From Pseudarthrobacter chlorophenolicus A6 (GTDB taxonomy: Bacteria; Actinomycetota; Actinomycetes; Actinomycetales; Micrococcaceae), in assembly GCF_000022025.1 (NCBI RefSeq), contig NC_011886.1, positions 4,075,942 through 4,139,941 of the forward strand: a DNA stretch of 64,000 nt, read 5' to 3'. The notes under the pieces were generated by a model. The model made no database searches and was not told the origin of the DNA. It saw only the letters and a list, made by a program, of their open reading frames with translations. Below are positions 34,000 through 42,462 of the stretch, one piece after another (position 1 is the stretch's first letter; each line of letters starts with the position of its first letter). The position numbers and the translations under genes were made by a program.

Positions 34000-34048
34000 A
34001 AGGAAGGGCCGACGTCGGCGCATACAGCGCCGTCGTCGGCCCTTCCTT
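34000..34048 (+). terminator. Terminator of the gbcAB-fdhA unit
   Basis: A 22-bp stem with one T-T mismatch and a 5-nt ATACA loop. The GAAGGGCCGACG core is shared with the terminator at 29483-29525. It also lies upstream of the minus-strand SDR end, so it may work in both directions. Confidence 0.88.
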
Positions 34049-34179
34049 GTGGGTTATTCGCGGTGAGAGCCCTGCTGTGTTCCCTACGCATTAATCAAAC
34101 CGGGGCTGCGAGCCTCGATCGAGGCTACCTCCCCGCGGCAGGAATGCTGCCGTTCCGGGGCCTGAGTGGCATGGGCTTC

Positions 34180-34971
34180 TTAGGGTTTGGAACTGGGCCG
34201 GCCGGGAATGTGGCTAAGAATGGATTTGGAGAAACCACCGTCGACGCAGATGTCTTGACCGGTGACGTAGCCGGACAGCGGCCCAACAAGGAATTCGATC
34301 ACATTCGCGATGTCCGCGGGGTCCCCGATTCGTGCCAAGGGAATAATACCTTCCCTTGCTTTCTTGATCTGCGGATCGGCATACATTTTCTCGGTCATTC
34401 GTGTGTGGGTCATGCCCGGGGACACCACGTTGACGCGAATTCCTTCGGGCGCCCATTCCAAGGCAAGAGTCTGGGCCAGCATGGTAAGTGCAGCCTTGCT
34501 GGGGCTGTAGGCCCCGGACCCGGCATGTGGCAGCTGGCCGGACATTGACGAAGTGAAGCAGGCCGAACCGCGGCTCTCTTTCAGGTGCGGGTAGCTTGCT
34601 TTGGCAAGGAGCCAGGCGCCGCGGAGGTTGACGGAGAACATGCTGTCCCAGTCTTCTATGGATAGATCGCATATTTGACCTGGGTTTGCTATTCCGGCGT
34701 TTGCGATGAGCGCGTCCAGTCCGCCGAATTCTGCCACGGCAGCTGCTACCAGCCGGCCCGGAACGTCAGGGTCGCCGAGGTCACCGGACAGTGCGATGGC
34801 GGTGCCTCCCATCGACTGAATCGAGCGGACGACCTGCTCTTGGCCGTTGTTAAGCTCGTTTCCGCATACGGCAATCATCGGCTTCTCGCCGCGGGCGAGT
34901 GCCGCTTCTGTGATTCGCAGGCAGGTCGCTGCCCCTATGCCGCTGCTTCCACCGCTGACCAAAGCCCTCAT
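34180..34971 (-). CDS. Short-chain dehydrogenase/reductase (SDR)
   Basis: The 263-aa classical SDR has the N-terminal cofactor motif GGSSGIGAATCLRI, the NAG strand (LIANAGIANP), the catalytic Ser in FTSSMSGQL and Tyr/Lys in YSPSKAALTMLAQ. The C-terminus has SGYVTGQDICVDGGFS. SD AAGGAG precedes ATG 34971. It is downstream of a TIM-barrel gene on the same strand. I infer oxidation or reduction of a sugar or polyol intermediate in the 34-44 kb island; the substrate is not identifiable. Confidence 0.86.
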   Translation of the reverse strand: MRALVSGGSSGIGAATCLRITEAALARGEKPMIAVCGNELNNGQEQVVRSIQSMGGTAIALSGDLGDPDVPGRLVAAAVAEFGGLDALIANAGIANPGQICDLSIEDWDSMFSVNLRGAWLLAKASYPHLKESRGSACFTSSMSGQLPHAGSGAYSPSKAALTMLAQTLALEWAPEGIRVNVVSPGMTHTRMTEKMYADPQIKKAREGIIPLARIGDPADIANVIEFLVGPLSGYVTGQDICVDGGFSKSILSHIPGRPSSKP

Positions 34972-35056
34972 GGCACCTACTCCTTCTGACAGGGATCCGT
35001 TGGGATCACCTGGACTTAGTTTGTTTTTGACAGTTCGCGATGACGCTGGTTTTGCG

Positions 35057-35869
35057 TCACGTTGCCAGGTCCCAGCCGTGGTTAGCGAGGTCGTTCATCG
35101 CCTTCTTGAATTCCTGCACCGGGTTTTCTTCACGGATGATCTCGAGAACAACGTTGCCGATGCCGCAGGTTTCGCGGACGGCTTTGCCTAGTCCGTTCCA
35201 GTCGATGATTCCGGTGCCGATCGGATCGTGGCCCCAGGTTTCCGTTCCCGTGTCGGAGATGTGGATAAGTCCGATCGATTCGTGGTGGGCGAGTAAACCG
35301 TCGACGGGGTCCTCGCCGATGTATGCGGCGTTGGCGACGTCGTAGACGATCTTGACGGCGTCGTCGTTGATTGTGCTGATTACGCCGGCCAGGTCCTGGA
35401 TAGTGGGAGTGAAGCAGTATGGGGTGTTCTCGAACAGAAGGCGGGTGCCTGCCTGCTTGGCCATCGGGATGAGCGTCTCCAGGCTTTCGTACATCCAGGC
35501 ATAAACGTTGTCGAGTGCGGGGGAGATCATCGGGCGTCTTGTGCCGGGGGAGATCACAACTTCGCGGACGTCCCAGGCTTCGGCAAGGTCGATCACCTGC
35601 TTTATGTGCTCGACACTCTTGCGGCGCATATTGGCACCAGGGCTCGCGAGGTTGATGTCGTATCCCCCGGCATTCAGCGACCTGATCTTGGCGCCGTAGT
35701 CCTTGAGCCGCGCACGCATAGCTGAGCGCTCCTGGGCTGTGATCTCATCCGGCCAACAATGCGGCGAACTGACCGGCACTTCAAAGGCCTGATATCCGTT
35801 GGCGGCCAGCTCAGCGATCGCATCAATTGCCGTAGTTGACCAGAGATAGGAAAAAGTATTGATAATCAT
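35057..35869 (-). CDS. Sugar phosphate isomerase/epimerase-like TIM-barrel protein
   Basis: The 270-aa AP-endonuclease-2 superfamily barrel (Xylose isomerase-like TIM barrel) has metal-ligand positions in TRLLFENTPY (Glu), VYDVANAAYIG (Asp), GLIHISDTG (His) and the final VVLEII (Glu). Members include inosose dehydratases, tagatose epimerases and 3-keto-glycoside eliminases. It precedes the SDR gene on the same strand by 85 bp. ATG 35869 has only a weak Shine-Dalgarno. A step in conversion of a carbohydrate or cyclitol is inferred. Confidence 0.82.
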   Translation of the reverse strand: MIINTFSYLWSTTAIDAIAELAANGYQAFEVPVSSPHCWPDEITAQERSAMRARLKDYGAKIRSLNAGGYDINLASPGANMRRKSVEHIKQVIDLAEAWDVREVVISPGTRRPMISPALDNVYAWMYESLETLIPMAKQAGTRLLFENTPYCFTPTIQDLAGVISTINDDAVKIVYDVANAAYIGEDPVDGLLAHHESIGLIHISDTGTETWGHDPIGTGIIDWNGLGKAVRETCGIGNVVLEIIREENPVQEFKKAMNDLANHGWDLAT

Positions 35870-35974
35870 CTGGGGCGTCTCTCAGTTCTGTGCCAATAGA
35901 GGTGTTGTGCTGATTTCATAAGGCGAAGTGGATCTCGATCCTCGTGGTGGATCGGGCAGAGATCTGGCTGGCCC

Positions 35975-36023
35975 GGCGGCTCGAAAGGGCGGGCTGCGTG
36001 CAATGTCGCCCGTTCGAGCCGCC
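35975..36023 (-). terminator. Hairpin after the MFS gene
   Basis: Seventeen-base arms (35975-35991 and 36007-36023) pair with one A-G mismatch around a 15-nt loop. It lies just beyond the stop of the MFS gene on the minus strand and before the TIM-barrel gene, separating the two units. No U tract was seen. Confidence 0.65.
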
Positions 36024-36041
36024 AAGCCCTCCTGTGGACCA

Positions 36042-37466
36042 CTATGGCTGCCGCGAGCGATTCGCTTCGTCAGTCGCTGGCGAAACGCCATGGAGCAGGT
36101 GTTCGCCTTCGAGGACTTCAGCGTCGGCAATGCCGACCGTGGCACGGCCGGCCCGGCTGCCGGTCTCCGGAAGAGTGAAGTAGACGACGAGGCAGACGGC
36201 GACGATGGCGATCATGTAGACCGCGACGAGCATGGGCTGTCCAGCGCCGACGAAGGCGGCGGCGATCAGTGGCGCCGTGCCGCCGAAGACGGCAATCACG
36301 ATCTGGTGTGCGAAACCGATGCCGGAGACACGAACAGAGGCGGGGAAGAGTTCGGCCTGGATTGTCGGGTAGACGGCCTGCCAGATTCCGAGGACGACCC
36401 AACCGGAGGCTGATACCAGAACGTAGACGCCGAAGCCCGGCTGGTTCAGGAGCAGGAGCAAGGGGTAGAAGAGAACGATCATGCCGATGGCGCCGATGAT
36501 GGGGAAGATCTTGCGGCGGCCCAGCCGGTCGGAAAGGTATCCGCAGACAGGCACGATGACGACCAGCAGGGCCAGTCCGATGACGCTCCCGGCCAGGGTG
36601 GAAGAGAGATCGCGGCCCGTGGTCAGCTTGGCATAGGTGGGAAGGAAGGTGGCCCAGGTGTAGTAGGCCACGGCCGGGGCAGAGAGGGCTGCGGCCTGCA
36701 GCAGCGCCTTGGGGTGTTCGCGAAGCAGGTCCAGCAGGCGTGCAGCGGCGGACTTTTGGTCCACGACGGCAGTTGCTTCAAACTCCGGCGTCTCTTCAGC
36801 CCGGGCCCTCAGAATGAGCCCGACGACGCCGAGGATGCCTCCGGCGACGAACGGGATGCGCCAACCCCAGGCGGCCAGGTCCTCCGGGGTAAAGGCGGAC
36901 GTCACCATTGCCGCGGCGCCGGTTGCTGCGAGGGTCGCCAGGCCGCTCGCCATGTTGGAGAACGAACCGAACAGGCCCCGGCGGTTTGCGGGGGCGTGCT
37001 CAACCATGAAGGCAATGGCGCTCTGCGCCTCACTGCCGGCCGAGATCCCCTGGAGAATGCGCGCCACCAGGAACAGGACGGGCGCCGCATAGCCAATGGT
37101 GGCAAATGACGGCGTGAGGCCGATGATCAGGGCACCGAGCGCCATCCCGGAGATGGCCAGCGTAAGGATGAGCCTTCGGCCGAAACGGTCGGCCAGAGGC
37201 GAAACGATGATGCCGCTGAGCGGGCGGACAACAAACCCGACCGCGTAGGTGAGCAGTGCTGCGATGAGGGAGGCGAACGGTGAATCACTGGGAAATATTT
37301 GTGATGAGAACACCGCGGCCAGCAACCCATAGATGTACCAGTCGTACCACTCCACGAAGTGGCCGATCGTGCCCGCCACCATATTGAGGTTGCGGCGTGG
37401 GCGCTCTGGCACTTCGGTCAGCTCCGAAGAGTCTGGACTGCCAACAGCTTCTTTTGAGGTCTTCAT
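36042..37466 (-). CDS. MFS importer, metabolite:H+ symporter (ShiA/KgtP-like) type
   Basis: The protein is about 474 aa with 12 predicted helices. NMVAGTIGHFVEWYDWYIYG at the start and YAVGFVVRPLSGIIVSPLAD with DRFGRRLIL mark the MHS group, which takes up organic acids and other small anions such as alpha-ketoglutarate, shikimate or proline/betaine. The ATG at 37466 was chosen because GGAG lies 6 nt upstream; the frame extends to 37547 with no ribosome site. Three LacI-type operator copies lie about 100-155 bp upstream, linking it to the island. A sugar acid or cyclic acid is the likely cargo. Confidence 0.85.
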   Translation of the reverse strand: MKTSKEAVGSPDSSELTEVPERPRRNLNMVAGTIGHFVEWYDWYIYGLLAAVFSSQIFPSDSPFASLIAALLTYAVGFVVRPLSGIIVSPLADRFGRRLILTLAISGMALGALIIGLTPSFATIGYAAPVLFLVARILQGISAGSEAQSAIAFMVEHAPANRRGLFGSFSNMASGLATLAATGAAAMVTSAFTPEDLAAWGWRIPFVAGGILGVVGLILRARAEETPEFEATAVVDQKSAAARLLDLLREHPKALLQAAALSAPAVAYYTWATFLPTYAKLTTGRDLSSTLAGSVIGLALLVVIVPVCGYLSDRLGRRKIFPIIGAIGMIVLFYPLLLLLNQPGFGVYVLVSASGWVVLGIWQAVYPTIQAELFPASVRVSGIGFAHQIVIAVFGGTAPLIAAAFVGAGQPMLVAVYMIAIVAVCLVVYFTLPETGSRAGRATVGIADAEVLEGEHLLHGVSPATDEANRSRQP

Positions 37467-37566
37467 TGAACTCTCCATATTTTCACGTTTTCTGCGGAGG
37501 GTATTGGACTGTTTCCGCACTGCCCCGGCTTTAGTAGGACGAAGCATTCTTCGGTTGTTTCACCGA

Positions 37567-37620
37567 TGAGATCGGTTGCATTTTACGCGACGCTGAGATC
37601 GGTTGCTGAGATCGGTTGCA
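37567..37620. promoter_or_regulatory. Three LacI-type operator copies upstream of the MFS gene
   Basis: TGAGATCGGTTGCA occurs at 37567-37580, 37594-37607 (last base T) and 37607-37620. The latter two are head-to-tail with a 13-bp period. Each has the TG-N4-CG-N4-CA form of LacI-family operators. The same motif, inverted, occurs at 38980-39006. Confidence 0.75.
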
Positions 37621-37672
37621 AGCAAGACTACGTAGGGCTGCCAACCCTGTCAATGGGCAATTTTCTCTGGTT

Positions 37673-38233
37673 TCAGCTGCCGCAGATGTCCCGCATACCC
37701 AGCGGCTTTTCGTTGTCAACGTCAAGGAAATGGACCCCGGACCAAGTGCAGTCCAGGCTGCCGTATGAGGCCCAGTACTCGTCCCAGTGTGCAAGCTTCC
37801 ACCGGTCCCGCTCCAGGCCGCGCTGGCTTATCCGTTCCCGAAGGATCTCCGGCGGGACACGCACTCGCACCACCACAGTCTCCACGGGGGGCCAGTGAAA
37901 CTCTTCGGCAGCGCCCGTCAGGTAATCAGGCATGGCGAAGTATGCACCGAAGGGTGCATCGATGACGACGGATCGCCCCAGCCGAAGATTCGCTCCCGCG
38001 ACATCCATAAGCGTCCCGTACTCCAGGGGCAAAACGTTCTCCCGGTAATACGCGTTGGACTCCCGGTCAGTGGGATCGTGCCCTGCTGCCGTCAAGGCAA
38101 ACTCGACCAAGCGGCCGCAGAGCCGGTCCTTGTCCAGATAGGCTGCGGCATGCTCCTCTGCCGTCTGCTGGGCGATGGTGGTCTTTCCGGAGCCGGCGGG
38201 ACCTATGACAATGAAGACTTTGGGAGTCGTCAT
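37673..38233 (-). CDS. P-loop kinase (gluconokinase/shikimate-kinase-like)
   Basis: The 186-aa protein has Walker A GPAGSGKTT (11-19), a Mg-binding region in YLDKDRLCGRLVEF, and a lid with Arg residues (VPPEILRERISQRG). The size matches small-molecule kinases of the gluconokinase or AAA_33 type, rather than a ribokinase-fold KDG kinase. Its ATG overlaps the stop of the KDPG-aldolase-like gene (ATGA), so the two are coupled. I infer phosphorylation of a 2-keto-3-deoxy sugar acid or its precursor before aldol cleavage. Confidence 0.78.
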   Translation of the reverse strand: MTTPKVFIVIGPAGSGKTTIAQQTAEEHAAAYLDKDRLCGRLVEFALTAAGHDPTDRESNAYYRENVLPLEYGTLMDVAGANLRLGRSVVIDAPFGAYFAMPDYLTGAAEEFHWPPVETVVVRVRVPPEILRERISQRGLERDRWKLAHWDEYWASYGSLDCTWSGVHFLDVDNEKPLGMRDICGS

Positions 38234-38877
38234 TGACGGGCCTTTTCCACTGCCGCGAGGAACTCACGGGCAGCCTCGGTAACGCGTGAGAAGTCCCCGT
38301 CCGGCTGCCATGCTTTTGTCACAGCACTGCCGACGCCAACGCCCGCCACGCCGGCGGCGAACCATTCGGCGACATTTTCAGGGGTAACGCCGCCTGCCGG
38401 CATGATCGGCAGGTGCGCCAGTGGCGCAAGAACCGACTTCGCGTAGGGGATACCGCCGGCTTCGGTGGGGAACAGCTTGAGGATGTCAGCGCCGGCCTCT
38501 GCAGTCTCAACAAGTTCCGTGGGCGTATACGCGCCACTGATGGTGGGCACCTGGTACCGGTTGGCCAGCCGGATCATTGATCGGTTCAACTGGGGACTGA
38601 CCAGGAACTCTGCGCCGGCACGGATGCACTCGTAGGCCGAATGCTCGTCCAGGACCGTTCCAGCCCCCACCGCGACTCCCTTGGGCCCGTGCTTGGCAGA
38701 GAGCCGACGGATCACGTCCACTGCACCGGGGATCGAGAGCGTGATTTCAAGGGCTTTGAATCCGCCGGCGATGGCTGCCTCTGCCACTCGCTCTGCGAGG
38801 TCTTCATTCTCGAGGCGCACGATGAGGACGGCGCCTGAATGGTGAATTGTTTCGAGGGTACGGAGTTTTTTGTACAT
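38230..38877 (-). CDS. 2-keto-3-deoxy-6-phosphogluconate aldolase-like enzyme
   Basis: The 215-aa class I aldolase has the catalytic Glu in ALEITLSIPGAVD, GAGTVLDEHSA, and the Schiff-base Lys in DILKLFPTEAGG, followed by the MPAGGVTPENV phosphate-binding loop. These match Eda-type enzymes that cleave KDPG to pyruvate and glyceraldehyde 3-phosphate. By alignment from memory, the Arg four residues after the catalytic Glu in E. coli Eda is Ser here. ATG 38877 was chosen (AAAGG upstream) over the extended frame to 38997. It is upstream of and coupled to the kinase gene. Confidence 0.83.
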   Translation of the reverse strand: MYKKLRTLETIHHSGAVLIVRLENEDLAERVAEAAIAGGFKALEITLSIPGAVDVIRRLSAKHGPKGVAVGAGTVLDEHSAYECIRAGAEFLVSPQLNRSMIRLANRYQVPTISGAYTPTELVETAEAGADILKLFPTEAGGIPYAKSVLAPLAHLPIMPAGGVTPENVAEWFAAGVAGVGVGSAVTKAWQPDGDFSRVTEAAREFLAAVEKARQ

Positions 38878-38979
38878 TGCTGGCCTTTCTTCTGGCCCGG
38901 GCAACTTCCGTGTTCCGGAGGATCCCTGAACCACTGTTGAAGTGTCGTTGACAAACTCTCCCACCATCCATACTGTTAT

Positions 38980-39006
38980 TGCAACCGATCTCAGCAATCG
39001 ATCTCA
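38980..39006. promoter_or_regulatory. Two tandem LacI-type operators between divergent genes
   Basis: TGCAACCGATCTCA (38980-38993) and AGCAATCGATCTCA (38993-39006) are the inverted form of the motif at 37567-37620, again with a 13-bp period. They lie about 103 bp from the aldolase-like gene and 23 bp from the Gfo/Idh gene, so they can regulate both divergent units. Confidence 0.75.
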
Positions 39007-39028
39007 TACTTAGCAAAGGGGCTGGCAG

Positions 39029-40012
39029 ATGAGTAGACCACGCACCATCATCCTTGGCGCTTCCCACTGGCACGTCCCGCTTTGTACACGGGCGATCGGG
39101 GAGGAACACAACGTTGTCGGGATCAGCGACGAGGACGTATCGCTCGTACGGGGACTTGCGGACGCCTGGAATGCCCCGGTAGAAGCGGACTGGCGCAACC
39201 TGGTCGACCTGCCGAACCTCGGGCTTGCCTATGTCTTTGGCCCACACAATGGCATGGCGGAAAAATGCTTTGCGCTGATTGAACGTGGCATTCCGCTTGT
39301 GGTGGAGAAGCCCCTTGGCACTTCCCTGTCCGAGCTTGCCAGGGTACGGGAAGCTGCGGAAGCGGCCGGCGTGCCGGTGACGGTCCCCCTGGTTCAGCGG
39401 GACGGCCCCGTTGACCGCTGGCTTGCCAAGGCGGGCCGTCCGACGTACCAGAGGGCATCCTTCGTCGCCGGGCCGCCCTCGCGCTACCTGCATAACGGCA
39501 ATCCCTGGATGCTCGATCCTGTTGCGGCGGGGGGTGGCTGCCTTGCGAATCTGGCACCGCATTTTGTCGATCTGTTCCTGCAGGGCAGCAACGAGTCCGC
39601 AGACACAGTGGATTCCAGGCTCTCCTCCGTTCTGCACGGTGCGGATATTGAGGACCATGCCAGTCTTATCGTCACCACCACGGGCGGGCGTGAGGCCATC
39701 ATTGAGGTGGGGTACGCATTCCCGAATTCGCCGTTGAAGCGCTACTGCAGCTTCACGTCGGCGGGCGAGGCCGGCTTCGCCTCCATCAATTCAGACGGTT
39801 CTGCAACGTTCACTTCAGAGGCCGGGATAACGGAATCCGCCATGATCAACGTCGACAGCGACCCCCTCTACGACGCGTTCGTACGCCGGGTCGCGGAAAC
39901 GCTGGAAGATGGATTCCAGGGACTGCCAACGCTGGCCCAGCTCGAAGACGCGATGCGCCCGATTTGGCAGGCGTATGACCACCACGGAGGAACAGAAGAT
40001 GGCCGACCTTAG
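39029..40012 (+). CDS. Gfo/Idh/MocA-family oxidoreductase
   Basis: The 327-aa protein has an N-terminal Rossmann half and a C-terminal alpha/beta sheet half. Family marks are VEKPLGTSLSELARVREAAE (the EKP segment with the catalytic-site lysine) and LAPHFVDLFLQG near the active-site histidine. The usual GxGxxG start is less regular (TIILGASHWHVPLC). Members oxidise sugars, inositols or related polyols with NAD(P)+. The gene begins the plus-strand operon 39029-44212, whose start is adjacent to the double operator, and it overlaps the LacI gene by 14 nt. Confidence 0.84.
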   Translation: MSRPRTIILGASHWHVPLCTRAIGEEHNVVGISDEDVSLVRGLADAWNAPVEADWRNLVDLPNLGLAYVFGPHNGMAEKCFALIERGIPLVVEKPLGTSLSELARVREAAEAAGVPVTVPLVQRDGPVDRWLAKAGRPTYQRASFVAGPPSRYLHNGNPWMLDPVAAGGGCLANLAPHFVDLFLQGSNESADTVDSRLSSVLHGADIEDHASLIVTTTGGREAIIEVGYAFPNSPLKRYCSFTSAGEAGFASINSDGSATFTSEAGITESAMINVDSDPLYDAFVRRVAETLEDGFQGLPTLAQLEDAMRPIWQAYDHHGGTEDGRP

Positions 40013-40994
40013 TATTGACGTTGTCGCGAAGGCGGCCGGAGTCCACCGCTCAACGGTTTCCCGGGCGTTCTCCCGGCCAGAGGCGGTAAAGAGCGAAACC
40101 AGGGAGCACATTCTCCGCGTCGCCGAAGGGCTCGGTTACACGATGAGCCCGCTCGCCCAGGCGTTGCGGCGGAAGACCAGCACTTTCGTCCCTCTGATTG
40201 TTCCGGACATCACCAACCCGTTCTTTGCAGAGCTGGCCAAGACCATGACGCAGGCCGCTGATGAGCGTGGCTACCAGCTGTTGCTCTGTGTCACGAACGG
40301 AGACCCTGCCAAGACCGACGGGTACTTCACGGCGATGCAGGCCATGTACGCCCCCTTTGGAATCGTCGCCCCTTCGACGAAAGTCGATACCGATGCCCTC
40401 AAGCGCTTCGATTTCGGTCACCGGGTCGTAGTGATCGACCGCGTGGAAGGCGACACCTCGGTTCCCACGGTGACAGTCGACAGCCGCCGCGGCATCATCC
40501 TCGCACTGGAGCACCTGCGTTCCCTGGGCCACACCTCGATCGGCTATGTCTCCGGCATCTCCGGGACCCACACGGCCCAGGACCGGATGGACGCGTACCT
40601 GGAACTGTCAGCGGAAGGCGGCAACTCGCCGGTGGTTCTCGACAGCGGCTCCGACCCGGACACCGGGGCACGCGCAGCACAGCACTTTCTGGAGATGGAC
40701 AATCCCCCGACGGCGATCATCGCCGCCAATGACATGGTCGCCTTCGCGGTGATCTCGGCCCTTGGCAAGAGCGGTATTCGCGTGCCGGAGGACGTCTCTG
40801 TCATGGGGTTCGACGGTCTGGCGCTGGGCGCCCGGTTCAACCCCGCCCTGACAACAGTACGGCAGCCGATTGCTGACATGGGAAACATTGCCATCGAGCT
40901 GGCAGAAAAACAGAACCTGAACGGATCAGTAGACCACGTCGTCCTGGAACCTGAACTCCTGGTACGCGCCTCCACCTCAGGGCCGCGCAAATGA
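39999..40994 (+). CDS. LacI-family transcriptional regulator
   Basis: The 331-aa regulator has an N-terminal HTH (SIDVVAKAAGVHRSTVSRAF followed by SRP), the hinge SPLAQALRRKTS, then a sugar-binding periplasmic-like core (VPLIVPDITNPFFAELAKTM, PPTAIIAANDMVAFAV, VSVMGFDGLALG). ATG 39999 has GGAGG upstream and lies within the end of the preceding Gfo/Idh gene; the frame to 39909 is not needed. The five TG-N4-CG-N4-CA sites at the island's two promoter regions are the natural binding sites. Inducer unknown. Confidence 0.9.
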   Translation: MADLSIDVVAKAAGVHRSTVSRAFSRPEAVKSETREHILRVAEGLGYTMSPLAQALRRKTSTFVPLIVPDITNPFFAELAKTMTQAADERGYQLLLCVTNGDPAKTDGYFTAMQAMYAPFGIVAPSTKVDTDALKRFDFGHRVVVIDRVEGDTSVPTVTVDSRRGIILALEHLRSLGHTSIGYVSGISGTHTAQDRMDAYLELSAEGGNSPVVLDSGSDPDTGARAAQHFLEMDNPPTAIIAANDMVAFAVISALGKSGIRVPEDVSVMGFDGLALGARFNPALTTVRQPIADMGNIAIELAEKQNLNGSVDHVVLEPELLVRASTSGPRK

Positions 40995-41563
40995 CCGGAA
41001 CCAGCACAAAGACCCTGCGCAGGCTGCCTGGGCTCCGGCACACCGACCATGTCGGCCTGACGGTTCCCAATCTTGACGAGGCCATCACGTTCTTCGTCGA
41101 GGTACTCGGTGCCGAGGAGCTGTACCGCTCTGACCGCGGACCCGACGCCGAGTTCATGCCCACGAACTTTGATGTCCCTGCGGACGCCCGGCTCACCTTG
41201 GCGATGCTGCGGCTGCCACCGAACCTTAATATCGAGCTTTTCGAATGGAGCAGCGCTGAGCGGCGGGAAACCCCGCCGCGGCATTGCGACGCAGGCGGGC
41301 ACCACCTGTGCTTCGTCGTCGACGATGTGGACGAAGCGGTCGCCGTCCTGCAGGAAACCCCTGGAGTACGCGTGCTCGGCGAGCGCAAGGAAGTCGCAGG
41401 CGACAGTCCCCGCGTCGCCGGCAACCGCTGGACATACTTCGTCACCCCTTGGGGGCTGCTGATGGAAATCGTCGATCGATCCCGCGTCGCAGCCCCACCC
41501 CGCCTGGTCGGTCCCACGGACTGGGCGGCACCAACACACACTTCCACGAAGGACGATCAATAA
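40991..41563 (+). CDS. VOC-family protein (glyoxalase/dioxygenase superfamily)
   Basis: The 190-aa protein has one or two beta-alpha-beta-beta-beta modules: LRHTDHVGLTVPNLDEAITF with the first metal His, then GGHHLCFVVDDVDEAVAVLQ with the second His, and a late Glu in LLMEIVDR. This is the vicinal oxygen chelate fold of glyoxalases, epimerases and dioxygenases. It is coupled to the LacI gene by ATGA and to the next TIM-barrel gene by a 1-base overlap. The role is probably an isomerase or lyase step in the same catabolic path, but this is inference. Confidence 0.8.
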   Translation: MTGTSTKTLRRLPGLRHTDHVGLTVPNLDEAITFFVEVLGAEELYRSDRGPDAEFMPTNFDVPADARLTLAMLRLPPNLNIELFEWSSAERRETPPRHCDAGGHHLCFVVDDVDEAVAVLQETPGVRVLGERKEVAGDSPRVAGNRWTYFVTPWGLLMEIVDRSRVAAPPRLVGPTDWAAPTHTSTKDDQ

Positions 41564-42462
41564 TGCGACTGGCAGGCCACACCCTCGGCACTCCGGACCA
41601 CACGGTCCCCCAGGCACTCAGGCTGTTTCGAGCCGCTGGCCTCGACGCCGCGGAAGTCATTTACCAGGACGACTACAAATCAGGACTCCCCCAACGGGAC
41701 CGCCGCGCCGCCCTTGACGCGCTTAAGGCCGCGGACGATGAGGGCCTGCCCATCATCGGCTTGACGCCGTACACCACGTCCATCAACTCCCTGGACGAGC
41801 GTGAATGGCGCAGCGGAGTCGACGAATTCAGGGGCGCGATCGAAACCGCGCATCTGCTCGGCGCCGACAGGGTCCGCGTTTACGCGGGATCCTGGCACCC
41901 AGGGGACGCCGACCACGCCGCGCGTTGGGCGAAACTGCGGGACGCCCTCCAGACCCTGGCACCTGAGGCTGCACAGGCCGGCGTACGCCTCTGCGTGGAG
42001 AACCATTTCGGCACCATGACCCAGACGGCCGCTGAAACCGCGGCGCTCGTCCGCGAAGTCGCCCACCCCGCCGTCCGTGTCCTCTACGACCAGACGAACC
42101 TGACCTTCACCCACGACGAAACGTTCGAACAGGCCTTTGAAGTTCAAGGCGGACTGATCGGTCACGTGCACGTCAAGGACCTGGTGTTCACCGACTCCTC
42201 AGCGACCTTCCGCGCAACGGAAACGGCCCGCGTTAACGCCTCCGAGCGTTCCGTCCGGTCGCGGGTCATCGGAACCGGCATTCTTCCTTGGCGGGAGATC
42301 CTCGCTGCGCTCCTGCGCCACGGCTACGACGATCTGCTGAGCATTGAGTACGAGTACCGGTGGCACCCGCAAGACCTCCCGAGCCCGGAGGAAGGGTTCC
42401 GGGAATCCGCGGCCGCCCTGCGAACGATGCTCGCCGATCTCGCTGAGGTGAAGGCACGATGA
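41563..42462 (+). CDS. Sugar phosphate isomerase/epimerase-like TIM-barrel protein
   Basis: The 299-aa AP-endonuclease-2 superfamily barrel has metal-ligand candidates in VRLCVENHFG (Glu), VRVLYDQTNLTF (Asp), IGHVHVKDLV (His/Asp) and LLSIEYEYRW (Glu). These motifs parallel the second barrel at 35057-35869, but the two are divergent paralogues. Relatives include inosose dehydratases, epimerases and 3-keto-glycoside beta-eliminases. ATG 41563 shares one base with the preceding stop; the long upstream frame overlaps the VOC gene and is rejected. The stop overlaps the next start (ATGA). Confidence 0.83.
   Translation: MRLAGHTLGTPDHTVPQALRLFRAAGLDAAEVIYQDDYKSGLPQRDRRAALDALKAADDEGLPIIGLTPYTTSINSLDEREWRSGVDEFRGAIETAHLLGADRVRVYAGSWHPGDADHAARWAKLRDALQTLAPEAAQAGVRLCVENHFGTMTQTAAETAALVREVAHPAVRVLYDQTNLTFTHDETFEQAFEVQGGLIGHVHVKDLVFTDSSATFRATETARVNASERSVRSRVIGTGILPWREILAALLRHGYDDLLSIEYEYRWHPQDLPSPEEGFRESAAALRTMLADLAEVKAR

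Noticed and set aside
37567..37620. Tandem repeats considered as a short CRISPR array
   Set aside because: Units are 14 bases with 0-13-base gaps, no cas genes are near, and the same motif recurs inverted at another promoter, as an operator would.
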